DNA from: Candidatus Sulfotelmatobacter sp.
Lineage (GTDB): Bacteria > Acidobacteriota > Terriglobia > Terriglobales > Acidobacteriaceae
DNA: 23,785 bases
Assembly (NCBI GenBank): GCA_030040725.1
Contig: JASHTD010000614.1
Coordinates: 1-23,785, forward strand
Reading direction: 5' to 3'
The notes beneath the pieces were generated by a model that was given only the letters and a program-made list of their open reading frames with translations, did no database searches and was not told where the DNA came from. Made by a program: the position numbers and the translations under genes. Positions 1 to 7,253 of this stretch are shown piece by piece; positions within the stretch are counted from its first letter, which is position 1; every line of letters starts with the position of its first letter.

Positions 1-36
1 GGAATTTTCGTTTCGATTCTAGCATGTGGTTTCGTG

Positions 37-57
37 CGCTCGCGCCCCTTGCGAGCG
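37..57 (+). other. GC-rich hairpin in the leader of the DUF218 gene
   Basis: A perfect 7-bp inverted repeat (CGCTCGC at 37-43, GCGAGCG at 51-57) with a 7-base loop lies about 50 bases before the first gene. No T-run follows it, so it does not look like an intrinsic terminator. It may be a leader structure or chance in GC-rich DNA. The rest of 1-110 shows no gene I can support. Confidence 0.3.
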
Positions 58-110
58 GCAGCGATGGCTAGTTAGGATCATTTCCACCCAATGTTGGTCA
101 GAGGAACTCG

Positions 111-680
111 ATGAAGCGGCTTCTCGCTTGGACTCTGCTGATTGTTCTTATTCTGGCCCTCTGTGCCAAGGCGGGCAGTTTTCTCATCATCGATCAGCCC
201 CGGCCCTCAGACGTGATCCTGGTCCTGGCAGGAGAGACGAATCGGCGGCTGCAGCGTGCATTGCAACTTCTTTCTCAGGGGTACGGACGCCACATTGTTC
301 TCGATGTTCCCAATGCGACAATTTATGAATTCACGGAGATCCAATTGGCGCAGCAATACATTCGCGACCTGCCGCAGGGCGCATCGGTGAGCATCTGCGC
401 CATTAAAGGATTGTCGACAAAGGCGGAGTCCAAAGATGCGGAGAACTGCCTGGCAAGTGAAAAAGCAAAGAGCGTGTTGATCGTCACGTCCGATTTTCAC
501 ACGCGCCGGGCCCTCAGCGTTTTCCGGCGCGAGCTTCCTCAATACACATATTCTGTAGCCGCTGCCCGCGACGACGAACAATTCGGCGCGAACTGGTGGC
601 AACATCGGCAGTGGGCCAAGACATTTGTAGATGAATGGCTGCGCCTGCTGTGGTGGAAGTGCGTGGATGAATGGCGATGA
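111..680 (+). CDS. YdcF/ElyC/SanA-like DUF218 membrane-anchored protein
   Basis: A 189-residue protein with a hydrophobic N-terminus (about residues 4-27), either an uncleaved signal anchor or a signal peptide, so the rest is probably periplasmic. The body has the DUF218 pattern: a strand SDVILVLAGE near residues 33-42, an Arg/Ala-rich helix, and the late motif LIVTSDFHTRRAL near 124-136. DUF218 proteins are linked to envelope and polysaccharide processes, but their chemistry is poorly defined. The acidic Glu/Thr/Glu-Asn block is only partly recognisable (ESKDAENC, about 106-113), so this is a divergent member. The ATG is preceded by AGAGGA about 6 bases away, a good ribosome site. The gene converges on the leftward operon, with only 34 bases between the two stop codons and no terminator-like hairpin there. 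Confidence 0.75.
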   Translation: MKRLLAWTLLIVLILALCAKAGSFLIIDQPRPSDVILVLAGETNRRLQRALQLLSQGYGRHIVLDVPNATIYEFTEIQLAQQYIRDLPQGASVSICAIKGLSTKAESKDAENCLASEKAKSVLIVTSDFHTRRALSVFRRELPQYTYSVAAARDDEQFGANWWQHRQWAKTFVDEWLRLLWWKCVDEWR

Positions 681-714
681 TCAGTGGTGAGGAGATCGGC
701 GGCGGCGCGACGAA

Positions 715-2085
715 TCAGAAGTTAGTAGCCACCTCTTGCGTGGCTTCCTGCAGCGTCACACTATCATCCTCGGCTTCGTGGTGCATGTGGCGTCTGCGCC
801 CCGGTTTCACAAAGTTTGGCGAAGCCGCAACCGTACAAAATACATAGAACAGCGCGGCGTTCGCGGGAATCTGCAGATTAAAGTCGACCGTACTGTGCAC
901 CAGAATTCCCGTCAATCCCAGCAGGCAAGCCAGGGCAACGGCCCCGTTCGTGTCGGAAGTCCAATTCCGCGCCTTCAGCATCGCCTTTCTGTAAGCGACG
1001 ACGATAAATAAGACCATCGTTGCGAACCCGAATAACCCGGTCTCTGCGAGCAGTTGCAAGTAGTCGTTGTGTGCTTCGTTGACGAAAAAATTTGTGTAGA
1101 AGGTACGGAATTGCGGGTAGACAACCGGAAATGTTCCCAGCCCCCAACCGAGTACGGGTCTCTTCAAGAACATATGGAATGTGTCGCGGTCGATCTGCGC
1201 GCGTATCCCGCTGGCGATTTCGGTGTGCGCCGCGTCTAGGGTGCCGATGCGCTGGCTCAGGTTGCTGCCCCCAATCCAGATCAATAGTCCCGCCACGATG
1301 GAGGCAAATACTCCCAAGCCAATCGCGGTGCGCCATCCGCGCCTCTGCTGCGTCAGAACCACTGCCATAATCAGAAGCTCGGTAACGATCGCGAACATGC
1401 CGCCACGCGAACCAGAGAGGAAAACCGTGCCGACCATAACGGCGGCCGCAGTTGCCGCCAGATTGCGGGCTCGCGTGGAAGCCAGGCGGGTCAGCGAGAG
1501 CACCAATGGAATGGGAATCAGCATTTCCATCAGGCCGGCGTAATGGTTGTGATTTACATAGGGACCATAGATCCATCCGCCCATGCGCGGCTGCCTCAGC
1601 CAGTACAACCTGCCATTCGAAGAAATGCCTTGAAGCAGCGCAAAGCTGGCCAGCGCGGCGCTGTAAACCGAAAAGATCATCGCGAGCCGGCGCGCCTGCG
1701 AACCTCGGGTCAGGGTTTGCGAGGCAAGAAAGCACAGGGCGCCGTAACAAACATAAAGCAGCGCCGAAGAGACGGTGGCGTGGGTGTAAGCCGTGGCGCG
1801 AAAGATGAGTTGCGACGCGATGAGAAGACCGAACAGGGCCATTGGAAGGAACAACAAATTTCGCCTGATCCGGATTTCGCCTTCCATCACCTGTTTTCCG
1901 ATCCAGAGGGCAAACAATGCTGCCGAGCCGGACTCCATCAGAAAGATCGACCACGGTTCAACCGCGCCGAATGCCAGCGGACCCGCCAGCAGCAAACCGA
2001 ACGTGCCATAGAAGAGCACCTTGCCCACGGCTGCAGACTGGCGATGTTCTTTTTTGTGCAGGTCCATTGCTTTGATCTTCAGCAT
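715..2085 (-). CDS. O-antigen ligase / Wzy polymerase family membrane protein
   Basis: A 456-residue protein dominated by hydrophobic segments, roughly 11-12 membrane spans by eye. Two signatures mark the Wzy_C/O-antigen ligase family: VNHNHYAGLMEMLIP in the middle third, and NEAHNDYLQLLAETGLFG in the large periplasmic loop, with His339 as the conserved loop histidine. An SGSRGG motif follows a mid-protein span, as in many family members. The family either polymerises Und-PP-linked repeat units or transfers finished glycan to an acceptor, and sequence alone does not separate the two. It is the last gene of a leftward unit, 14 bases after the stop of the TPR gene. The ribosome site of the first ATG is weak, and Met7 is an alternative start. 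The C-terminal tail (about 425-456) is polar and probably cytosolic. Confidence 0.88.
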   Translation of the reverse strand: MLKIKAMDLHKKEHRQSAAVGKVLFYGTFGLLLAGPLAFGAVEPWSIFLMESGSAALFALWIGKQVMEGEIRIRRNLLFLPMALFGLLIASQLIFRATAYTHATVSSALLYVCYGALCFLASQTLTRGSQARRLAMIFSVYSAALASFALLQGISSNGRLYWLRQPRMGGWIYGPYVNHNHYAGLMEMLIPIPLVLSLTRLASTRARNLAATAAAVMVGTVFLSGSRGGMFAIVTELLIMAVVLTQQRRGWRTAIGLGVFASIVAGLLIWIGGSNLSQRIGTLDAAHTEIASGIRAQIDRDTFHMFLKRPVLGWGLGTFPVVYPQFRTFYTNFFVNEAHNDYLQLLAETGLFGFATMVLFIVVAYRKAMLKARNWTSDTNGAVALACLLGLTGILVHSTVDFNLQIPANAALFYVFCTVAASPNFVKPGRRRHMHHEAEDDSVTLQEATQEVATNF

Positions 2086-2099
2086 GCAGCTATCGATCT

Positions 2100-3383
2100 C
2101 TATCTTGGGGCACCGAGGCCTTTGGCTACCGGATTCTTGGCCACCAGGCGAAAGTCATCCACCCAGAGCTTGCCGCGAATCGGGCTGCCTTCCGGAATGC
2201 GCCGGACGTGCAACAGAAGAAGCCGGCAATCGTTTGGGGTGGTGAATTCACCGGTAGCGGATTTCCAGAATCCCGTTTCTCTTAACTCATCACTGTCATA
2301 CAGCACGGCTTGACTATAAGCGTCCTGCATCGTGAAATGCGGACCGCCTGCGCCTTCGATCGCTCCATTTTTGTAGTAAGCAGAAAAGTCATAAGTGGTG
2401 GCGGGCTGAACGGCAATGTATTGGCGAATGCCCGCATCGGTTACGCCTGGGCCGTCAAAAGCAATCAGCAGCGAACGATGTCCCCCGTGAAAATCGCTGG
2501 GATCGAGAGTCAGAGTGACGCTCTGCAGTTTTTGATATTGCCAGTCGAATCCTCCATTGAGAACATCAAGATGGAAATCGCCATTGACGATCAGATTGTT
2601 CGTGCTTGGCAAGTAAGATGACAGCCCGAAGCGTGCCGCTGCTTGTTGCCAAACCAGTCTCGCCTCATCGACTTCCTTGTGATTGATCAAGAAATTGAAG
2701 TAGTTATAGAGATGACCCAGCGAAAACGTTTCCCGGCTGGAAACCAATGCTGTCCAAACTTTCTTGGTTGCTTCGACTTGTTCCTTTTCCATCAGAAAAT
2801 CCAGAAAGGCGAGCAGGGCCGGGGTTTTGGCGGGAACCGCGTTTCGTAGAAGTTCATCGGCATCGGGCTTGATGCGCCAGCAATATCGAATGGCGAAATC
2901 CGCCAGCGAGGGATCATTTTCAAGAACCACGCGAAACTCGCGCAGTGCTTTTTCGTCATCGCCTTGCACGAGGTAGAAATTCGCCGCCTCCCAGGCAACG
3001 TCGGGTGTGGTCGGATCGGCTTCAACCGCGTGTTGTAGCGCCCAGCTTTGATTCGGAACGTCTCCCAGTACCTGATACGCCGAGGCCAGATCGAACCAGT
3101 ATTGTGCAGAATGCGGATTGATCTGCACCGCGGCGCGAAAAGGGGAAATGGAGCGCTCCGGTTCTCGCGCAGCCATTGCAAAATACCGCCCAAGATGATC
3201 GCGGTACTCGGCATTACCTGGATCGAAGCGGACAGCTCTCTGCAGGCTTGCGAGATCAGCCCGGTCGGCGAACACTGAGGCGATAAAAATTCTGGCCGCA
3301 AGACCGATGTACAAGAGGATCAGGAATGCGCCGGCCGCAACGACAAACACTTTCCGGGGAGCGGAATTGAGTACGATCTCCAT
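2100..3383 (-). CDS. Membrane-anchored TPR protein with C-terminal lectin-like domain
   Basis: A 427-residue protein. Residues about 10-36 form one membrane span. Residues about 40-255 are helical repeats of TPR type; the clearest are around DPGNAEYRDHLGRYFAMA (54-71), NPHSAQYWFDLASAYQVLGD (89-108) and the stretch at 124-150. From about residue 263 the protein changes to beta-rich sequence starting NLIVNGDFHLDVLNGGFDWQ and ending near WVDDFRLV. This is the layout of a jelly-roll carbohydrate-binding-like domain. It is probably a periplasmic scaffold that binds glycan or partner proteins; no enzyme motif is visible. It lies between the autokinase gene (44-base gap) and the ligase-like gene (14-base gap), which suggests a role in assembly or export. 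CAGGA sits directly against the ATG, an unusually short spacing. Confidence 0.72.
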   Translation of the reverse strand: MEIVLNSAPRKVFVVAAGAFLILLYIGLAARIFIASVFADRADLASLQRAVRFDPGNAEYRDHLGRYFAMAAREPERSISPFRAAVQINPHSAQYWFDLASAYQVLGDVPNQSWALQHAVEADPTTPDVAWEAANFYLVQGDDEKALREFRVVLENDPSLADFAIRYCWRIKPDADELLRNAVPAKTPALLAFLDFLMEKEQVEATKKVWTALVSSRETFSLGHLYNYFNFLINHKEVDEARLVWQQAAARFGLSSYLPSTNNLIVNGDFHLDVLNGGFDWQYQKLQSVTLTLDPSDFHGGHRSLLIAFDGPGVTDAGIRQYIAVQPATTYDFSAYYKNGAIEGAGGPHFTMQDAYSQAVLYDSDELRETGFWKSATGEFTTPNDCRLLLLHVRRIPEGSPIRGKLWVDDFRLVAKNPVAKGLGAPR

Positions 3384-3427
3384 TCCTGATCAAAATCACG
3401 ATTTCCACGCTTCGAGGTGCGGTCTCC

Positions 3428-5785
3428 CTAGGCGCTGCTCTGATTCGCCTCAGCGGTCGTTTCCCCATCATCGTCGCCACCCTCGTGAGTTTCATCCTCG
3501 CGATAGTAGCCGGCGTATTTGCCCTGGTACTCGTAGTAGTAGTGATAATCGGGCGAGTTCAGATCCACCGCATTGAGCAGCACTCCCGAAAGCTTCGCGT
3601 TCACCTGCATCAGAATGTCGCGGGAGCGGCGCAGCGCCTGTTTCGTGGTATGGCCTGAGCGAATAACCAGCACAATCGCATCCGCGCGGGGTGACAACAC
3701 GACGGCATCGGTGACCGAGAGGGCCGGCGGAGTATCGATCACAATGTGATCGTACTTTCCGCGTAGTTCTTCCAATACGTCCCGCATATTTGTGGAAGCC
3801 AGCAACTCGGCCGGATTGGGCGGCGGCGTTCCTGCCGACAATACGGAGAGGTTCGGCAGAACCGAAGAGCTGGTGATCGCTTCTTCCAGCGTCGCGCTTC
3901 CAGTAAGAACATTGCTCAAACCGCTGCGCGGACCCATGCCGAGAATCTTGTGAATGCTTGGGCGGCGCAAGTCGGCGTCGACCAGCAAAACACGAATTCC
4001 TTTTTGTGCCAAAACCACTGCGCAGTTGATGCTGGTGGTGGTCTTGCCCTCTTGTGGTAGCGCACTGGTGATCATGATCATCTTCGGGGGCGCGCCTAGA
4101 TTTGAAAGCAATAACGAGGTACGCAAAGCACGATAAGACTCTGCCATCTGCGACTGCGGCCTGACCTGGGTAATCAGTTCAACCGCTTCCTTGGAACTGG
4201 CGATCACCAGGCGTTTCGAGTTCGCGCCTTCGCGCGCGGTTCTCGATCCCAGCGGAATCATTCCCAGGGGCGCCAGGCCGGAAATCATTTGCGCCTGCTC
4301 AGTAGTTCGCACCGTGTTGTCCAATCCTTCGAGAAGAAAAGCGAGGCCGACGCCCGAGGTCAACCCCAGCATGAGCCCAAACGCGAGATTGCGTGGAACA
4401 TTCGGTTCCACCGGCGTGGTGGGCACGCGGGCCACTTCCACGATGCGGAAGTTATTCGACTTCAGCCCCGCGGAAACTCCGGCCTCTTTCATTTTTTCCA
4501 TCAGGCCTTCATAAAGCTGCCGGTTGCTGTCGAGGTCCCGCTTCAAGAGGCTGTACTGGATCGAGCTTTCGTTAAGGTTGTTGGCTTCCTGCTTTTGCTT
4601 CTCGAGAGCGTCATGCAGCATATTTTCGCGCTGCAACGCCGCCATGTATTGCCCGCGAATCTTCGCTGCCACTTTCCGGGACTCGGTCAGAATCTGCACG
4701 TCCACTTCTTTCAACTGATTATTCAGTTGCACGGTTTTCGGATAGGCCGGCCCAAACTGTGTGCTTAGTTGCGCTGCCTGAATCTTCAAATCAGCGTCCT
4801 TCGCCCGGAGATTTTCGAGAAGTGAGCCGGATTGTCCTCCAGATTCTCCGGCATCGATGGCGCTGGCGGCAGAGGCAATGGCGTCGGGATTTCCCGCCTC
4901 CACTAACCGGTAGACAGATTCCTTGTCGATGCGCTCCGATTCCGCAGTAGTCAGTTCCTTGTTGAGTTCGTCCAGTTTTTCGGTCGTGATGTTCTGTTTC
5001 TCATCGATGCCAAGAATTTCATGCTCTTTCTGGTAACGCACCAACTTCTCCTGCGAGGTTTCTACCTTCATCTGCAAGTCGACCAGTTGTTTTGAAAGCC
5101 AGTCCGAGGCTTGCATGGTGGAGTCGAAGCGGGATTTAAAGTTGTTCTCCGTGTAAGTGTTCATCAAGGTGTTGACCACAGTGGCGGTCAGTTCCTTGTT
5201 CGGGCTGCGGAAGCTCACCTTGATGATGTGCGTATTCGGAGCGAGCGTGACTTTCAGATTGCCACGAAAAGCGGCCAGTAGAGCCGAAGTTCGTGCGGAA
5301 TCCGGCTGCAACGGATCGGGCGCAAGATCGAGCGACGAAGCCGGTGCCGACGCCTTTCCTCCAAACTCGGGGCGGCGATCGAGAGCCAGTTCTTTCGCCA
5401 CCTGCAGGGCGAGCAGATCGCTCTGCAGAATCATCACTTCCGTATCGAGTTCGGTGGGGTCGTAGTAATCCACATTGAAGGTCGGAGAATTGTTGAAGTT
5501 CACCAAGCCAGAGTCCGGTTTATTAATTTCAATGCTCCCGGTGGCCTCGTATACTGGCCTCATTTTCAGACTGGCGAGTGCGACGATCGAGAAGATGGCG
5601 ATCAGGCAGGCCAGGATCGTCCACTTGCGTTTCATCAAAACCCGGACGTATTCGCCCAGCGTCGACTCGTGAGATAGAAGTTCAGGATAGATCTGCGCGC
5701 CGGTCGAACTGGCGGTATAAGCGTTCACAGGGTGCAATTCGCGAACGTTTGGATTACTTACCTGCACCAGCGGTCCAGAATCCAT
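3428..5785 (-). CDS. Polysaccharide co-polymerase with tyrosine autokinase (Wzc/CpsCD type)
   Basis: A 785-residue inner-membrane protein. A Wzz-type N-terminal domain has its first membrane span near residues 53-72, followed by a periplasmic part with long coiled-coil helices (about 200-420). A second span near 460-485 follows the usual Pro-rich stretch (VPTTPVEPNVPRN). The cytosolic C-terminus is a BY-kinase: Walker A ending in QEGKTT with Lys581, Walker A' LLVDADLRRPS with Asp603 and Asp605, and Walker B HIVIDTPPA with Asp684. Eight tyrosines at 747-761 form the autophosphorylation cluster, followed by a short acidic tail. Family members control chain length and export of Wzy-made polymers through cycles of phosphorylation; a matching phosphatase is not in the window. 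CAGGAG lies 6 bases before the ATG, a strong site. It is first in the leftward operon. Confidence 0.94.
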   Translation of the reverse strand: MDSGPLVQVSNPNVRELHPVNAYTASSTGAQIYPELLSHESTLGEYVRVLMKRKWTILACLIAIFSIVALASLKMRPVYEATGSIEINKPDSGLVNFNNSPTFNVDYYDPTELDTEVMILQSDLLALQVAKELALDRRPEFGGKASAPASSLDLAPDPLQPDSARTSALLAAFRGNLKVTLAPNTHIIKVSFRSPNKELTATVVNTLMNTYTENNFKSRFDSTMQASDWLSKQLVDLQMKVETSQEKLVRYQKEHEILGIDEKQNITTEKLDELNKELTTAESERIDKESVYRLVEAGNPDAIASAASAIDAGESGGQSGSLLENLRAKDADLKIQAAQLSTQFGPAYPKTVQLNNQLKEVDVQILTESRKVAAKIRGQYMAALQRENMLHDALEKQKQEANNLNESSIQYSLLKRDLDSNRQLYEGLMEKMKEAGVSAGLKSNNFRIVEVARVPTTPVEPNVPRNLAFGLMLGLTSGVGLAFLLEGLDNTVRTTEQAQMISGLAPLGMIPLGSRTAREGANSKRLVIASSKEAVELITQVRPQSQMAESYRALRTSLLLSNLGAPPKMIMITSALPQEGKTTTSINCAVVLAQKGIRVLLVDADLRRPSIHKILGMGPRSGLSNVLTGSATLEEAITSSSVLPNLSVLSAGTPPPNPAELLASTNMRDVLEELRGKYDHIVIDTPPALSVTDAVVLSPRADAIVLVIRSGHTTKQALRRSRDILMQVNAKLSGVLLNAVDLNSPDYHYYYEYQGKYAGYYREDETHEGGDDDGETTAEANQSSA

Positions 5786-5915
5786 ACGGCTCTCCTGAAG
5801 CGATCAAGGGGTCGCAATTGTCGCGCATTGCCTGAAAACCGCACACGATAATACTGCGGCGAAATCGAATGCCAGCTCATCGCCCCCAATTTTTCCCAAG
5901 CTTTTTTATGGACGG

Positions 5916-5925
5916 TTTCGCGAAA
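5916..5925. promoter_or_regulatory. Palindrome TTTCGCGAAA, candidate operator half of a pair
   Basis: A perfect 10-bp palindrome in the AT-rich middle of the divergent region, directly next to the leftward TAGAAT box. Its position suits a binding site controlling the autokinase operon. No known regulator can be named from it. Confidence 0.3.
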
Positions 5926-5951
5926 AATTCTAGCATCGCGTTCAGAGGAAG

Positions 5952-5967
5952 CTTTGAGAAATCAAAG
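5952..5967. promoter_or_regulatory. Dyad CTTTGAGAAATCAAAG, candidate operator
   Basis: A perfect 6-4-6 dyad (CTTTGA, four bases, TCAAAG) lying 55 bases upstream of the rightward TATACT box and 20 bases upstream of the leftward TAGAAT box. The length and spacing resemble a dimeric repressor or activator site. In RNA it would be a small stem with a GAAA loop. Its centre is 39 bp from the centre of the neighbouring palindrome. Confidence 0.35.
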
Positions 5968-6021
5968 GGGTGGTTCTCTTTCAGTCACTAGGCATGTCCC
6001 ATCGCCTTAGAAAAATTCCGC

Positions 6022-6027
6022 TATACT
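6022..6027 (+). promoter_or_regulatory. Possible -10 box (TATACT) for the pse operon
   Basis: TATACT matches five of six bases of the sigma-70 -10 consensus. No good -35 lies 16-18 bases upstream. If used, the transcript would start near 6034 and carry a leader of about 190 bases before pseB. The octamer TATACTGC recurs at 17950-17957 upstream of the aldolase gene. Confidence 0.3.
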
Positions 6028-6199
6028 GCGAAGAAATTTATTGCAGCCGGAAAGCGAATTGATTTATCGCAGTTGCGCGCTTCGCCGAAACACATGGCGG
6101 TCAAGATGGCGCTCTGTGTTCGCTTGGGCAGGGCGCAGCCCGTTCTTTTTGCGCCAGCGCGGCGTGGGCGCTAGCTGGTCGTATGGAGGGCAACCACGC

Positions 6200-6229
6200 A
6201 TGAACATCAGCGCCGAGGGAACTCGATGA
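6200..6229 (+). CDS. Possible 9-residue leader peptide overlapping the pseB start
   Basis: ATG at 6200 opens a nine-codon frame (MNISAEGTR) whose TGA overlaps the pseB ATG as ATGA. It has its own good ribosome site, GGAGGG at 6185-6190, nine bases upstream. Translation of the mini-ORF could couple to pseB, which also has its own GAGGGA at 6215-6220. It may be accidental: the peptide has no run of rare or identical codons that would suggest attenuation. Confidence 0.25.
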   Translation: MNISAEGTR

Positions 6230-7227
6230 ATTGGTCGGAGCAAGTGGTGCTGGTAACCGGCGGGACCGGCTCGTTCGGTAAAAAATTCGTCGAAATCATG
6301 CTGCGGGAGCACCACCCGAACAAGCTGATCATATTCAGCCGCGACGAACTCAAGCAGCATGACATGCGCGCTTCCGGATTCGACGACTCCTCGCTGCGCT
6401 ACTTCATTGGCGACGTGCGCGATCCTGTACGTTTGCAGCGCGCTCTAGCCGGCGTCACGGTGGTGGTGCATGCGGCCGCCTTAAAGCAGGTTCCCGCGTG
6501 CGAATACAACCCTTTCGAAGCGATTCAGACCAACATCATGGGAGGCCGCAATGTGATCGATGCCGCCATCGATCAGAAGGTGCAGCGCATCCTCGCGCTC
6601 AGCACCGACAAGGCGGTGAATCCGATTAATCTCTACGGCGCGACCAAGCTGTGCGCTGAGAAAATGTTTGTGCAGGCGAACGCCTACGCCGGCGCCCAGG
6701 AGACCCGCTTCAGTTGCGCGCGCTACGGGAACGTCGTGGGCAGCCGCGGCAGCGTGATTCCTGTTTTTCTCGAGCAGCGAAAGCGTGGCCGCATTACCCT
6801 CACCGATTCGCGTATGACCCGCTTCTGGCTCACGCTGGAGCACGGCGTGCGTTTTGTGATTCGCGCGCTCGAGTGCATGCACGGTGGCGAAATCTTTGTC
6901 CCAAAAATTCCCAGCATGCGCCTGATCGACCTCGCCGAAGCCGTTGCTCCCGGCTGCATCATCGACTACATTGGAATTCGCCCCGGCGAAAAGCTGCACG
7001 AGGTGCTTCTTTCCGAAGACGAAACTCGCAATGCGGTTGAGGTCGACGAAATGTTCGTCATCAAGCCCTCGCACCCGTGGTGGCAAAAAGGGAATTGGGT
7101 ACACGCCCGCGAACTGCCGCCGGACTTCCGCTACTCGAGCGACAGCAACGAGCAATGGCTGAGCCAGGAAGAGTTGCAGGAGTTAATTGAGCCGGGAGCC
7201 TCGGTGCAGGCTCGTGTGACGGCCTGA
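6226..7227 (+). CDS. pseB: UDP-N-acetylglucosamine 4,6-dehydratase (inverting), PseB
   Basis: A 333-residue cytosolic SDR enzyme for the first step of pseudaminic acid synthesis: UDP-GlcNAc to the 4-keto-6-deoxy-L-arabino-hexulose form, with C5 inversion. The NADP-binding loop is TGGTGSFG (residues 11-18). The catalytic block is LSTDKAVNP with Asp128 and Lys129, followed by Tyr137 and Lys141 in YGATK, the arrangement known for FlaA1/PseB rather than the retaining dehydratases. HAAALKQVPACEYNPFEAI (82-100) and CARYGNVVGSRGSVIPVF (around 163-180) are close to textbook PseB. The length fits the family (about 330). GAGGGA lies 5 bases before the ATG. It is first in a long rightward operon, with pseC starting 26 bases after its stop. 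Confidence 0.96.
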   Translation: MNWSEQVVLVTGGTGSFGKKFVEIMLREHHPNKLIIFSRDELKQHDMRASGFDDSSLRYFIGDVRDPVRLQRALAGVTVVVHAAALKQVPACEYNPFEAIQTNIMGGRNVIDAAIDQKVQRILALSTDKAVNPINLYGATKLCAEKMFVQANAYAGAQETRFSCARYGNVVGSRGSVIPVFLEQRKRGRITLTDSRMTRFWLTLEHGVRFVIRALECMHGGEIFVPKIPSMRLIDLAEAVAPGCIIDYIGIRPGEKLHEVLLSEDETRNAVEVDEMFVIKPSHPWWQKGNWVHARELPPDFRYSSDSNEQWLSQEELQELIEPGASVQARVTA

Positions 7228-7253
7228 ACGGTCCACCGGCGTTTTGAGATCAA

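Larger units (their letters stand above)
5786..6225. promoter_or_regulatory. Divergent control region between the autokinase operon and the pse operon
   Basis: These 440 bases hold no convincing protein gene apart from a possible mini-ORF at 6200. Leftward -10 candidates are TATTAT (reverse of 5848-5853) and TAGAAT (reverse of 5927-5932). A rightward candidate is TATACT at 6022-6027. None has a canonical -35 at 16-18 bases, so other sigma factors or activators are possible. Two perfect dyads lie at 5916-5925 and 5952-5967. The segment from about 6030 to 6199 is GC-rich with several short inverted repeats, consistent with a structured leader of roughly 190 bases before pseB. Confidence 0.5.

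Noticed and set aside
207..605. A 132-codon antisense frame opposite the DUF218 gene
   Set aside because: It has no family resemblance, is rich in Arg and Cys, and mirrors codon structure of the real gene on the other strand.
681..714. Possible terminator between the convergent first two genes
   Set aside because: The 34 bases contain no inverted repeat with a T-run on either strand.
878..1954. A 358-codon frame on the minus strand inside the ligase-like gene
   Set aside because: It is an out-of-frame shadow of the O-antigen-ligase-type gene on the same strand: Arg- and His-rich, with no membrane segments or domain, while the 456-residue frame has clear family motifs.
1543..2313. A 256-codon plus-strand frame spanning the ligase-like and TPR genes
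   Set aside because: It crosses two well-supported genes on the opposite strand and shows only low-complexity Arg/Gln-rich sequence.
6041..6199. A longer version of the pseB leader ORF (62 codons from 6041)
   Set aside because: It has no plausible ribosome site and Arg/Trp/Ser-rich non-protein-like composition. Only the last nine codons, behind GGAGGG, are worth noting.
103..6230. The 13-base string GGAACTCGATGAA around the start codons of both the DUF218 gene (103-115) and pseB (6218-6230)
   Set aside because: It covers a ribosome site and a start codon, and the flanking bases differ. Chance or a common initiation context explains it better than duplication.
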